Origin: Melampsora larici-populina 98AG31
Taxonomy: Eukaryota; Basidiomycota; Pucciniomycetes; Pucciniales; Melampsoraceae
DNA: 17,708 nt
Assembly: GCF_000204055.1 (NCBI RefSeq)
Contig: NW_006768898.1
Span: 5,344 to 23,051, forward strand
Direction: 5' to 3'
Shown here piece by piece: positions 1-6,979 of this stretch (position 1 is the first letter of the stretch; every line of letters begins with the position of its first letter). The translations under genes and the position numbers were made by a program. The notes under the pieces were generated by a model. It saw only the letters and a list, made by a program, of their open reading frames with translations, was not told the DNA's origin and ran no database searches.

Positions 1-265
1 ACAAAGCGCTCTCAGAGCACTCCAGGCAACTGAAAGATTTAAACCGATTGAAGCATCATCACACAGTGATGATTTGGTAACAGATCACTCAACAGAGAAA
101 CTCATTGAGATCATAAGCAAAAGGAAAAAAAGAAAACTCTTGAAAACATTTGAGATTCAGTTTGGGTTTATCAACCGGAAGATAGCCTAAGCCAGTTTGA
201 TGACCACCTGAATGAATGTTTATATAGATTTTGGTGTCTGATCTTTAGATTAAGTAGACTTATTA
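1..265. other. Left flank of the Harbinger element; probable 3' end of a host gene
   Basis: No open frame of note is visible on the plus strand. Read on the minus strand and joined across the Harbinger insertion, this sequence supplies the last five codons and a TAA stop (250-252) for the Ser/Lys-rich frame at 10700-10915, followed by A/T-rich DNA that would be 3' untranslated. A small perfect hairpin (ATCATCAC, loop ACA, GTGATGAT) lies near 54-72. The last three bases, 263-265 TTA, are the left copy of the target-site duplication. Confidence 0.4.
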
Positions 266-281
266 GGCTACGTTTGGCTGG
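266..281 (+). repeat. Left terminal inverted repeat of the Harbinger element
   Basis: Sixteen bases identical to the inverted right end at 10684-10699. The core TTTGGCTG recurs inside the left end at 612-619 and, inverted, near the right end at about 10604-10612. It may be a repeated transposase or partner-protein binding site. Confidence 0.93.
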
Positions 282-314
282 GGTTAATTAATTTAATGTG
301 CCTTAAAGTCGAGT

Positions 315-336
315 GCATTTTGTTGCCACAAAATGC
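315..336. repeat. Subterminal hairpin, left Harbinger end
   Basis: GCATTTTGT, loop TGCC, ACAAAATGC form a perfect 9-bp stem 34 bases inside the left inverted repeat. The right end has its own hairpin at 10516-10545, so both ends can extrude a stem-loop although the sequences differ. Confidence 0.7.
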
Positions 337-390
337 GTTAATTCGATTTTTCTCCTTTTTTTGAATTTTTGTAACTAATGTACCTGATAA

Positions 391-603
391 TGCACTGCCA
401 GCATAGATGCCTCGGGTTGAGAAATCCGAGGCATCATCGGAGGCAAATCCTCGGACAGACCTTGTCCGAGGTTTTCGCCCGAGGTATTTTTTTGCCCTGG
501 AAATAACCTCGGATCAAAACCTCGGGAAGCTTCTGTCCGAGGTTTTGCATCCGAGGATACCTCGGATTACAAAATCCGAGGTAAATATGTTGGCGGTGAT
601 GCA
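391..603. repeat. CCTCGG/CCGAGG palindrome cassette bounded by an imperfect inverted repeat
   Basis: Eleven copies of one hexamer lie within 172 bases: CCTCGG at 410, 449, 507, 520 and 560; its complement CCGAGG at 426, 466, 479, 537, 551 and 576. Opposed copies form perfect hairpins: GATGCCTCGG with CCGAGGCATC (10 bp), CCTCGGACA with TGTCCGAGG (9 bp), AACCTCGG with CCGAGGTT (8 bp) and ATCCGAGG with CCTCGGAT (8 bp, 3-base loop). The block is framed by an imperfect inverted repeat, TGCACTGCCAGCATA at 391-405 against 586-603. It lies upstream of the transposase start. It could be a cluster of subterminal binding sites, a small nested foldback element, or a regulatory block. Nothing equivalent is seen at the right Harbinger end. 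Confidence 0.75.
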
Positions 604-617
604 ATTCATGTTTGGCT

Positions 618-643
618 GAAGTTGATCAGATTTGATCAACTTC
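618..643. repeat. Perfect 11-bp hairpin upstream of the Harbinger transposase
   Basis: GAAGTTGATCA, loop GATT, TGATCAACTTC, lying 59 bases before the transposase ATG. It directly follows an internal copy of the TIR core TTTGGCTG, so it may be part of the subterminal recognition region or of the 5' untranslated leader. Confidence 0.6.
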
Positions 644-935
644 AATCATCATTACCTTTCTTGACCACCATTTCAAACTTAACTCCTTCATCTCAAAAAC
701 CATGTCAGACTCCGACTTCTCATCTGACAAAGATCAATGGACCTCCTCGTCCTTGTCATCGTCAGCTTCCTCAGACAGCGATGAAGAACTGATGGAGCTC
801 CTCATCGGTGCTGCTCGTGATCGTATTGAACTAGCAAATCGCCCCAAAATTCCGTGTCGAACGTCGGCACTTACAGGCGCTATGTATGCGCGTGAGGTTT
901 ACGAAGGGAGCCCAGTACGCTTCCGAGAATTATGC

Positions 936-938
936 TGA
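936..938 (+). other. In-frame TGA in the Harbinger transposase
   Basis: Context TGC TGA ATG. It is preceded and followed by conserved transposase sequence in the same frame, so it is a nonsense mutation and not a boundary. A C-to-T change at a CpG (CGA to TGA) would explain it. Confidence 0.8.
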
Positions 939-1365
939 ATGAACAAAGTGGCTTTTAATGGCCTAGTGAGACATCTTCAAGGAGACCTCGAGGATACCAA
1001 ACATGTCACCGTCATGGAACAAGTGATGATATTTCTTTTTGTGCTTGGAAATGCTGGGTCAAACGCTCTCGCCTCCGAGAGGTTTCAACATTCTGGAGAA
1101 ACAATCTCACAATATTACAATAAGGTCCTTTTGGCTCTTGAGAATCTAGAATCTCGATTGATCATCCAGCCGAATCCAGGAGCTCCAATTCCACAATCTA
1201 TCAGTAGCACTCCAGTCCTTTATCCCTGGTTTCAAGGATGTGTCGGAGCTATCGACGGAACCCATATTCAGGCAATTGTTCCAGAGGCCGACCAGGCTCC
1301 TTATCGTAATCACAAAGGCACCTTCAGCCAAAACGTGCTGGCAGCTTGCGACTTTGATGGAAGCT

Positions 1366-1370
1366 TTACC
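1366..1370 (+). repeat. Target-site duplication TTACC (left) of the Copia element
   Basis: TTACC precedes the LTR at 1371 and the same five bases follow the other LTR at 6975-6979. Removing the element and one copy joins the Harbinger transposase in frame (FT then FILAGFEG), which independently fixes both boundaries. Confidence 0.93.
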
Positions 1371-1887
1371 TATGAGTCATTCACGGTAATGCAATTACGT
1401 CGTAAGTAAGGATATTGCAGATGAGTGAAAGTGAATAAAGGGTTTGAATCGATCATAACATTTATTTCTCAGACAAACACGCATAGGACAAACACGCACA
1501 CACACACAGTAAATAAATGAGAGATAGAGAGAGGAAAACACTACTAGACTGAAATGAGCTTACCTATGAGTCATTCACGGTAATGCAATTACGTCGTAAG
1601 TAAGGATATTGCAGATGAGTGAAAGTGAATAAAGGGTTTGAATCGATGAGGATCAAACCCTTTGACTCATAGGCAGCTTATGAAGAGAAAGAAAAACATG
1701 TACGCAGCGAAGAGTTAAACTCTAGACAAGAAAAGAGCAGGCATGACAACAAATCAAATAGTAGAAAACATAACAAATAAGATCACAGGTCGCAACAGAT
1801 CATCAGAATCAGAAAACAGAAAAAGGATCACACACTACGTAAAGATCAATCATGCAACACTATTCGCCGTCGTAACAAACACCAACA
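1371..1887 (-). repeat. Copia 3' LTR (517 bp)
   Basis: In element orientation it starts TGTTGGTG (at 1887) and ends GACTCATA (at 1371). An 83-bp segment at 1371-1453 is repeated exactly at 1565-1647, so the terminal part of the LTR occurs twice. Sites TGAGTCA at 1373 and 1567 and TGACTCA at 1663 match the AP-1/Gcn4 bZIP core. The arms CCTATGAGTCA (1563-1573) and its complement (1663-1673), together with an inner pair AAAGGGTTTGA/TCAAACCCTTT (1631-1641 and 1653-1663), can form a nested stem. Confidence 0.95.
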
Positions 1888-1898
1888 TTCCCCCCTAA
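1888..1898 (-). promoter_or_regulatory. Polypurine tract of the Copia element
   Basis: On the minus strand the sequence TTAGGGGGGAA abuts the 3' LTR. It is the expected primer site for plus-strand DNA synthesis. The TAG that ends the reverse transcriptase/RNase H frame (1895-1897) lies inside the tract, so the coding region runs right up to the LTR with no spacer. Confidence 0.85.
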
Positions 1899-3964
1899 CT
1901 CGAGCAGTCACAAACTGAGGCTTGACCACAACAGCGCTCAAAAGCCTCAATAGCCAAAGGTTTAGTCAAAAAATCCGCAGGCATTGCGGTGGTTGGAACA
2001 TGAGCAGTGACAATGTTGTTCAGCTTGACATGATCTCGAATGAAATGGTAGCGAACGTTGATATGCTTAGAGCGCTCGTTTACCACAGGTTCCTTTGACA
2101 AAAGCACAGTTCCACGATTATCATTAAACAGCTGAACAGCCTCTCCCACAGATGAAACACTAACAGCCGAAACCGGAAGATTGAGGTCTTTGAAGAGTAA
2201 TTTGAACCAAATGGCTTGTCGAGCGCAGTCTGAAAGTGACATGTATTCGGCTTCGGTCGTCGATAAAGCAGTTGACTTCTGTTGGCGACTTTGCCAAGAG
2301 ATGATGGCGTCACCGAAGGTAAACAAATACCCGGTCACAGAACGGCGATCATTGAGGTCGTTGGCGTAATCTGCGTCAGCGAATCCTTTCAACTCGACAG
2401 GCATGGCGCCAGTGAAAAGAATACCACGCGAAAGAGATCCAGCGATGTATCGAACCAGATGCTTCGCGGCGTTCCAATGATCGAAAGTGTAACAGGAATT
2501 GTATCGGGCCAATTGACTCACGGCATAAGCAATGTCGGGACGAGTGCTCACAGAAGCCCAATTGAGAGATCCAATGAGGGACTGGTAAGGTAAGTGAGCG
2601 GCAGCTTGTATGTCATCAGGAGAACCGGCAGATAACTTCATGCCAACCGGAAAAGGGATCTTGGCAGAGTTCAAATCGTCCATTCCAAACTTTTCAAGCA
2701 TGTCTTGAAGGTAATGAGACTGATCCAAAAAGATACCTCCATCGTTTAGATAGGTAAGTCGCATACCCAGATGCAACGTAGGCCGAGGCTTCCATTTGAC
2801 TTCATAGGTTTTTAATAGATGTTGCCGGAAATCTTCAATCAGTTCGTCGGAGGTAGAGATAAGAAAACCATCATCTACATGAATATGAAGATAAAGAAAG
2901 TGACTTCCGTGTTGATAAATGAAAAGGCAGTTATCAGCCTCGGAAGTAACGAAACCAAAAGCCTTTAATACACTTCGTAGATGATCACTAAAATCACAAG
3001 CTCCTTGACGGGTTCCATACAACGACTTCACCAATTCCCACACCATCCCTTCACAACCTGGCTCAATAAAACCTTTAACTTGTTGAATATAAACATGTTC
3101 TTTAATCAAACCGTGCAAAAACGCAGTGATGATGTCGAATTGAACTACCGAACACTTCAGATACGCAGCAATAGCCACCAAGAGTCGAAAGGTATCAGAT
3201 TTACCTACAGCTGAATAAGTAGCATTGAAATCGATGCCTTCTACTTGATGATTCCCGAAACACACCCAACGTGCCTTGTACTTTGTAACTTCCCCTTTTT
3301 CGTTTCTTTTCTTCTTTAACACCCACATCCCACCAATCACACGAGCTCCTACAGGTCTAGCAACCAATCTTCCAACATGATGAGCTTTGAGAGAATCGAA
3401 TTCAGCTTGCATCGCTTTGAGCCACTCGTCAGCGTCCGAAGCAGCCATCGCCTGTTTATAAGTGGGTTCATCACTTGAGTCTATTCCTGCATGAAAAGCT
3501 TGCAGATCGCCTAATCGATTAGGCTTACCTGTAACACGTTTGGATTGTCGTGCAGGTACAGCTTTCTTCCCTCCAGGAGCATGTACGATCCCTGAGCCGG
3601 ACGAGATAATTGAGGCATCAGGAGGAATAGGTGACTTGGGTGATTTGGCAGGAGAAGCAGCAGGCGATAAGATCAAAGGACGAAGATGACTAGTAGTATT
3701 AGATAGTTGACGAGTAGAATAAGGTAAAGGAACAGAAGGAGATCGAGTGGAAGTAGGAATTGAAGTAATAGGTGAAATAGGTAAAACTGTAGGAGCATGA
3801 GATGAAGACGAAGTGACAGAAGGAGGAGAATCTATATCATAGCCAGGGTCTTCAAGTACCAGAAATTTTGGTTCATCCGTAAAAGAAGGCGAATGACTAA
3901 AAGGTAGATGTTCTTCATTAAATAATACCACCCGAGTAATAACGACCTTCTTGTCTTCTAGATC
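1895..3964 (-). CDS. Copia pol, reverse transcriptase and RNase H part
   Basis: The frame is continuous from the TAG at 3965-3967 to a TAG at 1895-1897. A Ser/Pro-rich linker (about 110 residues) is followed by the Copia reverse transcriptase (from about WLKAMQAEFDSL), with VVQFDIITAFLHG, the LVKSLYGTRQG block and the catalytic HVDDG near residue 350 (about 2868-2880). RNase H follows, with FADADYAND, STTEAEYMSL, a DNRGT segment and the terminal block SKHINVRYHFIRD, then MPADFLTKPL. It would copy the element RNA into DNA in cytoplasmic particles. No frameshift or stop is seen within it, and there is no natural ATG at the start, so expression needs readthrough from integrase or an undamaged copy. 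Family assignment is certain. Confidence 0.95.
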   Translation of the reverse strand, partial: DLEDKKVVITRVVLFNEEHLPFSHSPSFTDEPKFLVLEDPGYDIDSPPSVTSSSSHAPTVLPISPITSIPTSTRSPSVPLPYSTRQLSNTTSHLRPLILSPAASPAKSPKSPIPPDASIISSGSGIVHAPGGKKAVPARQSKRVTGKPNRLGDLQAFHAGIDSSDEPTYKQAMAASDADEWLKAMQAEFDSLKAHHVGRLVARPVGARVIGGMWVLKKKRNEKGEVTKYKARWVCFGNHQVEGIDFNATYSAVGKSDTFRLLVAIAAYLKCSVVQFDIITAFLHGLIKEHVYIQQVKGFIEPGCEGMVWELVKSLYGTRQGACDFSDHLRSVLKAFGFVTSEADNCLFIYQHGSHFLYLHIHVDDGFLISTSDELIEDFRQHLLKTYEVKWKPRPTLHLGMRLTYLNDGGIFLDQSHYLQDMLEKFGMDDLNSAKIPFPVGMKLSAGSPDDIQAAAHLPYQSLIGSLNWASVSTRPDIAYAVSQLARYNSCYTFDHWNAAKHLVRYIAGSLSRGILFTGAMPVELKGFADADYANDLNDRRSVTGYLFTFGDAIISWQSRQQKSTALSTTEAEYMSLSDCARQAIWFKLLFKDLNLPVSAVSVSSVGEAVQLFNDNRGTVLLSKEPVVNERSKHINVRYHFIRDHVKLNNIVTAHVPTTAMPADFLTKPLAIEAFERCCGQASVCDCSS

Positions 3965-3967
3965 CTA
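3965..3967 (-). other. In-frame TAG between Copia integrase and reverse transcriptase
   Basis: The frame is the same on both sides: AYRI, stop, DLEDKKVVITR. Related Copia elements read straight through this YRI-D-LED region. The stop is therefore either a point mutation in this copy or a recoded leaky stop; the sequence alone cannot decide, but mutation is the simpler reading. Confidence 0.75.
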
Positions 3968-4873
3968 TATTCGATACGCCTTAGCCCCCAATTCGTAACC
4001 AATTAAAACACCTTCTCGGCCTTTTAGATCAAGCTTTCCTGGATTCTTGCTGGATAGAAAAATTGCTGAACATCCAAGCGTTCTTAAGAACGATGGATCA
4101 GGATCATGCGATCCAGCACCCGGTAAATTTTGATTCCATTTACTCAAAGGAGATTTAAATTTGAGAAATGTGTGAGGTGAATGGTTTAAAGTGAAACATA
4201 CAGCAAGAGCAATTTCGGCCCAAAATTTTATTGGTATCGATCCATGAGCCAAGACGCATCTTACCCGCTCAATTAAGGATCTATTATACCTCTCTGCTAT
4301 AGAATTTTGTTGAGGCGTGTCGGCTGGTCCCTGTTCAAGACTGATCCCATGCTTATCCAAATATGATAAGAAAGCATTGGAACGATATTCACCGCCCCTA
4401 TCACAATGAAGATATTTAATACAAGCATCACATAACAATTCAACACGCGCTTTGTACTTAAGAAAACACTCGAAAACATCTGATTTGTTTTTAATAGGAA
4501 AAATAGTTGCATGGCGAGAAAAATCGTCGATAAATGTAACTAAGTAACGTGCACCGCCCATAGAAGAAGGAAAAGGACCCATCACATCTGAATGTATACA
4601 ATTTAATGGTGAAGTAGAAGCAGGAAAATGAGATAAGAATGGAGGCTGAGAAATTTTCCCCTTCTGACATGTAATACAAGATGAAGGAGCCGTAGAATTA
4701 CTAGCTAATGAAACCTTGAGACTACCATTTGAAACCAAATGCTTGATTGACGAGTAATTTAAATGGCCTAAACGGTAATGCCAACGTTCAGCTGACGCAG
4801 AATATGCGAAATCTGAAATGGATGAGCGAACCTTTGTTTGCCATAATGTATTGTCAAGAGTCTTTTCACACAC
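3965..4873 (-). CDS. Copia integrase
   Basis: The frame begins at the GT run shared with the protease region and ends at TAG 3965-3967. It has the N-terminal HHCC zinc site (WHYRLGHLNYSSIKHL then CITCQKGK), and the DDE core: Asp in HSDVMGPF, Asp in HCDRGGEY, Glu in QNSIAERYNRS. It ends with the GREGVLIGYELGAKAYRI block. It would insert the cDNA into chromosomes with a 5-bp stagger, matching the TTACC duplication. All catalytic residues are present. There is no ATG near the start and it lies in a different frame from the upstream protease, so it is part of a polyprotein broken by a frameshift. Confidence 0.93.
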   Translation of the reverse strand: MCEKTLDNTLWQTKVRSSISDFAYSASAERWHYRLGHLNYSSIKHLVSNGSLKVSLASNSTAPSSCITCQKGKISQPPFLSHFPASTSPLNCIHSDVMGPFPSSMGGARYLVTFIDDFSRHATIFPIKNKSDVFECFLKYKARVELLCDACIKYLHCDRGGEYRSNAFLSYLDKHGISLEQGPADTPQQNSIAERYNRSLIERVRCVLAHGSIPIKFWAEIALAVCFTLNHSPHTFLKFKSPLSKWNQNLPGAGSHDPDPSFLRTLGCSAIFLSSKNPGKLDLKGREGVLIGYELGAKAYRI

Positions 4874-6038
4874 AAAATATGTTTCCCGGCATACCAGTAA
4901 CGGTAATACTCTCAGCAGAACCAGAAAAAGATGCTCCAGCGGCGCAAAGTTGACTAAGCGATAATAAATTGACCTTCATGGTTGGTACATAAAGCACATT
5001 AGGGACTAAAATGTCGGTAGGAGTGTGATCTAGGTGAGAGAATCCTGATAGCACGATAGATCCAATGTGCGTAGCAATTTGACGTCCCTCTGAAATCCCC
5101 GTGATGTTGATGGCCGAGATAGGACGCATATGTAAAAAATAAGCTTGATTTGAAACCATACTACGAGTAGCTGCCGTATCAGCAAGAATGTACCCATAGG
5201 TAGATGAGATACCATTACCCGCCACATAGCCCTGAGCAGAGAAACCCTCATCAGGAAAATCTCCCACAAAGGCCTCAGCACTAAACTCTTGAGTGGATAC
5301 CGCATAAGCAGGCGCGGAAGGTACAGCTGTTGCAGGAGGAGCGTTCTTCTTAGCTAAATGAGCCGCCTCAATGGACATATAGCGTCTAGCCATTTCAGCT
5401 TCAGATAAGGAGGATTTCGGGTTTGCAGCCACAGTAGTCGGCGAATTTCTGTTTCGAGGTCGACCTTGCTGATAACAATTTCGATTTGTATGAGACAAAC
5501 CCCGATGATTGTCGAGATTGCAAAGATCATTCGGACCTGGACCTATCTTGCGTCCTAAATGATTTCCAGCGGAAGTAGGTCGGACATGAGAAGTACGCGC
5601 GTTGAAAGCTGAAGCTGATGACCGTTGATCAGAAGACGATTGTTTGGCTACTTCAAGGACCAAACGATCCATGACTTTCGAAACGGTGAGAGTGGCAATA
5701 TCGGCATAAAAAGGAGCAGTAAGATATTCATAATCTTTACCCAATCCATTGAGAAGAAAAATAGCCAATAATTTGGGAGAGAGAGCAATGTCCTTATCCT
5801 CATTTGCATATTGAGCTAATTGATTTTGAAGATTTCGAACACGGGTGATAAATTCCGATAAAGACTGGCCAGGCTCCAGTCGAACTGTTGCAATATCGCA
5901 GATTGTTGCAGCAGCTAAAACACCTCCACTAGAGCCATGAGCTTTAGCGAGTTTGGCGTAGGCGTCCTTAGGAGTGTCGGTCAATTCAATGAGGGCCTCG
6001 TTAGTCGCATCAATGGAACTAAGCATAAGCTCCATGAC
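4866..6038 (-). CDS. Copia gag (C-terminal part) and protease
   Basis: The frame follows the TGA at 6039-6041; a possible internal ATG is at 6033-6035. It holds a UBN2-type gag domain (ELTDTPKDAYAKLAKAH to LFLLNGLGKDYEYL-like segment), then a zinc-knuckle-like motif in which the spacing is C-x4-H-x4-H-x4-C (CNLDNHRGLSHTNRNC) in place of C-x2-C-x4-H-x4-C, a basic stretch (RPRNRN), and the aspartic protease active site ADTAAT. The conserved LYVPTMKVNLLSLSQL stretch follows. The frame closes at TGA 4866-4868 in a GT run; one extra GT unit would carry it into integrase. Confidence 0.9.
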   Translation of the reverse strand, partial: VMELMLSSIDATNEALIELTDTPKDAYAKLAKAHGSSGGVLAAATICDIATVRLEPGQSLSEFITRVRNLQNQLAQYANEDKDIALSPKLLAIFLLNGLGKDYEYLTAPFYADIATLTVSKVMDRLVLEVAKQSSSDQRSSASAFNARTSHVRPTSAGNHLGRKIGPGPNDLCNLDNHRGLSHTNRNCYQQGRPRNRNSPTTVAANPKSSLSEAEMARRYMSIEAAHLAKKNAPPATAVPSAPAYAVSTQEFSAEAFVGDFPDEGFSAQGYVAGNGISSTYGYILADTAATRSMVSNQAYFLHMRPISAINITGISEGRQIATHIGSIVLSGFSHLDHTPTDILVPNVLYVPTMKVNLLSLSQLCAAGASFSGSAESITVTGMPGNIFCV

Positions 6039-6356
6039 TCAACCTTGATTACGCTTGGAAGTAGCTAACTCGGCAGCATCGGTCGGAGGTGTGTCGGAAA
6101 CCAAGAATGCGAGTAAACCGCGAGTTTGAAGGGCAAAATGGAACCGCTTGTTCCAGTTGGTGAACATCCCAGCAGTTAGTTGAGGGATTTTAATCGCATC
6201 GTTGACTAGAGTCGTAGACATATCAATAGATGACGAAAGAGGTGAGACAGATGTCAGATCTGCAGTCTGACGTCGCACAGTAGCAGTTGAGGAGGCGTCT
6301 GATCTGGAAGATGAAGATGATTTGGGAGAACCAGTAGTATTCGAAGGAGAAGACAT
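6039..6356 (-). pseudogene. Copia gag, N-terminal part
   Basis: The likely start is ATG 6354-6356, opening a Ser/Thr-rich stretch (MSSPSNTTGSPKSSSSS) followed by IPQLTAGMFTNWNKRFHFALQTRGL, the usual Copia gag opening that contains a W in the N-W-x-x-R/K block. It ends at TGA 6039-6041, and the same frame continues as VMELMLSSIDATNEAL, clearly the rest of the same domain. A further upstream in-frame ATG (6453-6455) lies within the primer-binding site and would add a hydrophobic leader (YLVILLFILNLV); I regard it as fortuitous. Confidence 0.8.
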
Positions 6357-6448
6357 TGCGACCAAGTTTAAAATAAAAAGGAGAATCACGAGATAGCTCG
6401 AGCGAAGATGACGTAGTTGAATTGACCGTGGATTTACTCGAGAGAAAC

Positions 6449-6459
6449 GGCTCATAACC
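6449..6459 (-). promoter_or_regulatory. Primer-binding site for initiator tRNA-Met fragment
   Basis: Directly next to the 5' LTR, the minus strand reads GGTTATGAGCC. Its complement GGCTCATAACC is the anticodon stem-loop of eukaryotic initiator tRNA-Met (CUCAUAA loop with CAU anticodon). Drosophila copia and yeast Ty5 are known to prime with the 5' half of this tRNA after cleavage in the anticodon arm. The match here is 11 bases with no gap from the LTR. Confidence 0.8.
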
Positions 6460-6974
6460 TATGAGTCATTCACGGTAATGCAATTACGTCGTAAGTAAGG
6501 ATATTGCAGATGAGTGAAAGTGAATAAAGGGTTTGAATCGATCATAACATTTATTTCTCAGACAAACACGCATAGGACAAACACGCACACACACAGTAAA
6601 TAAATGAGAGATAGAGAGAGGAAAACACTACTAGACTGAAATGAGCTTACCTATGAGTCATTCACGGTAATGCAATTACGTCGTAAGTAAGGATATTGCA
6701 GATGAGTGAAAGTGAATAAAGGGTTTGAATCGATGAGGATCAAACCCTTTGACTCATAGGCAGCTTATGAAGAGAAAGAAAAACATGTACGCAGCGAAGA
6801 GTTAAACTCTAGACAAGAAAAGAGCAGGCATGACAACAAATCAAATAGTAGAAAACATAACAAATAAGATCACAGGTCGCAACAGATCATCAGAATCAGA
6901 AAACAGAAAAAGGATCACACACTACGTAAAGATCAATCATGCAACACTATTCGCCGTCGTAACAAACACCAACA
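6460..6974 (-). repeat. Copia 5' LTR (515 bp)
   Basis: Identical to the LTR at 1371-1887 apart from one CA unit in a short CA run (five here, six there). It carries the same internal 83-bp repeat (6460-6542 and 6652-6734) and TGASTCA sites (6462, 6654, 6750). It would hold the promoter of the element, transcribing leftwards. Confidence 0.95.
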
Positions 6975-6979
6975 TTACC
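6975..6979 (+). repeat. Target-site duplication TTACC (right) of the Copia element
   Basis: Matches 1366-1370 exactly. The next base, T at 6980, begins the resumed codon of the Harbinger transposase. Confidence 0.93.

Larger units (their letters stand above)
702..1370 (+). pseudogene. Harbinger DDE transposase, N-terminal piece (interrupted)
   Basis: The frame opens at ATG 702 with a Ser/Asp-rich N-terminus (about 30 residues) and continues through a single TGA at 936-938 into a typical Harbinger transposase body. Recognisable segments are MNKVAFNGLVRHL, the helical block ending ERFQHSGETISQYYNKVL, and the first catalytic motif GAIDGTHI (Asp) followed by YRNHKGTFSQNVLAACDFDGSF. The TGA falls where family members usually have Arg before MNK, so CGA to TGA is the simplest cause. 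The frame is cut at 1370 by the Copia insertion; after that it runs into LTR sequence and stops at 1407-1409. It resumes in register at 6980. The protein would cut and join the element ends in the nucleus. Identification is confident from motif order. Confidence 0.9.
1371..6974 (-). mobile_element. Ty1/Copia LTR retrotransposon, minus strand, recently inserted
   Basis: The 5,604-bp element is bounded by LTRs at 1371-1887 and 6460-6974 and by a 5-bp duplication. On the minus strand the order is 5' LTR, primer-binding site (6449-6459), gag, protease, integrase, reverse transcriptase, RNase H, polypurine tract (1888-1898), 3' LTR. Integrase before reverse transcriptase defines Copia. The LTRs differ only by one CA unit (six versus five), implying very recent insertion. 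Even so, the coding region has an in-frame TGA in gag (6039-6041), a one-register shift at a GT run between protease and integrase (about 4868-4876), and an in-frame TAG between integrase and reverse transcriptase (3965-3967). As read it could move only with proteins supplied in trans, unless these sites are recoded. Confidence 0.95.

Noticed and set aside
1371..1887. Two separate solo LTRs or a 322-bp LTR (1565-1887) with extra sequence
   Set aside because: Both ends of the element carry the full 515-517 bp, the primer-binding site abuts 6460, and the polypurine tract abuts 1887, so the whole segment is the LTR and the 83-bp repeat is internal.
6453..6455. Gag start at the ATG inside the primer-binding site
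   Set aside because: It would add a hydrophobic leader unlike Copia gag; the ATG at 6354-6356 begins a typical Ser-rich gag N-terminus.
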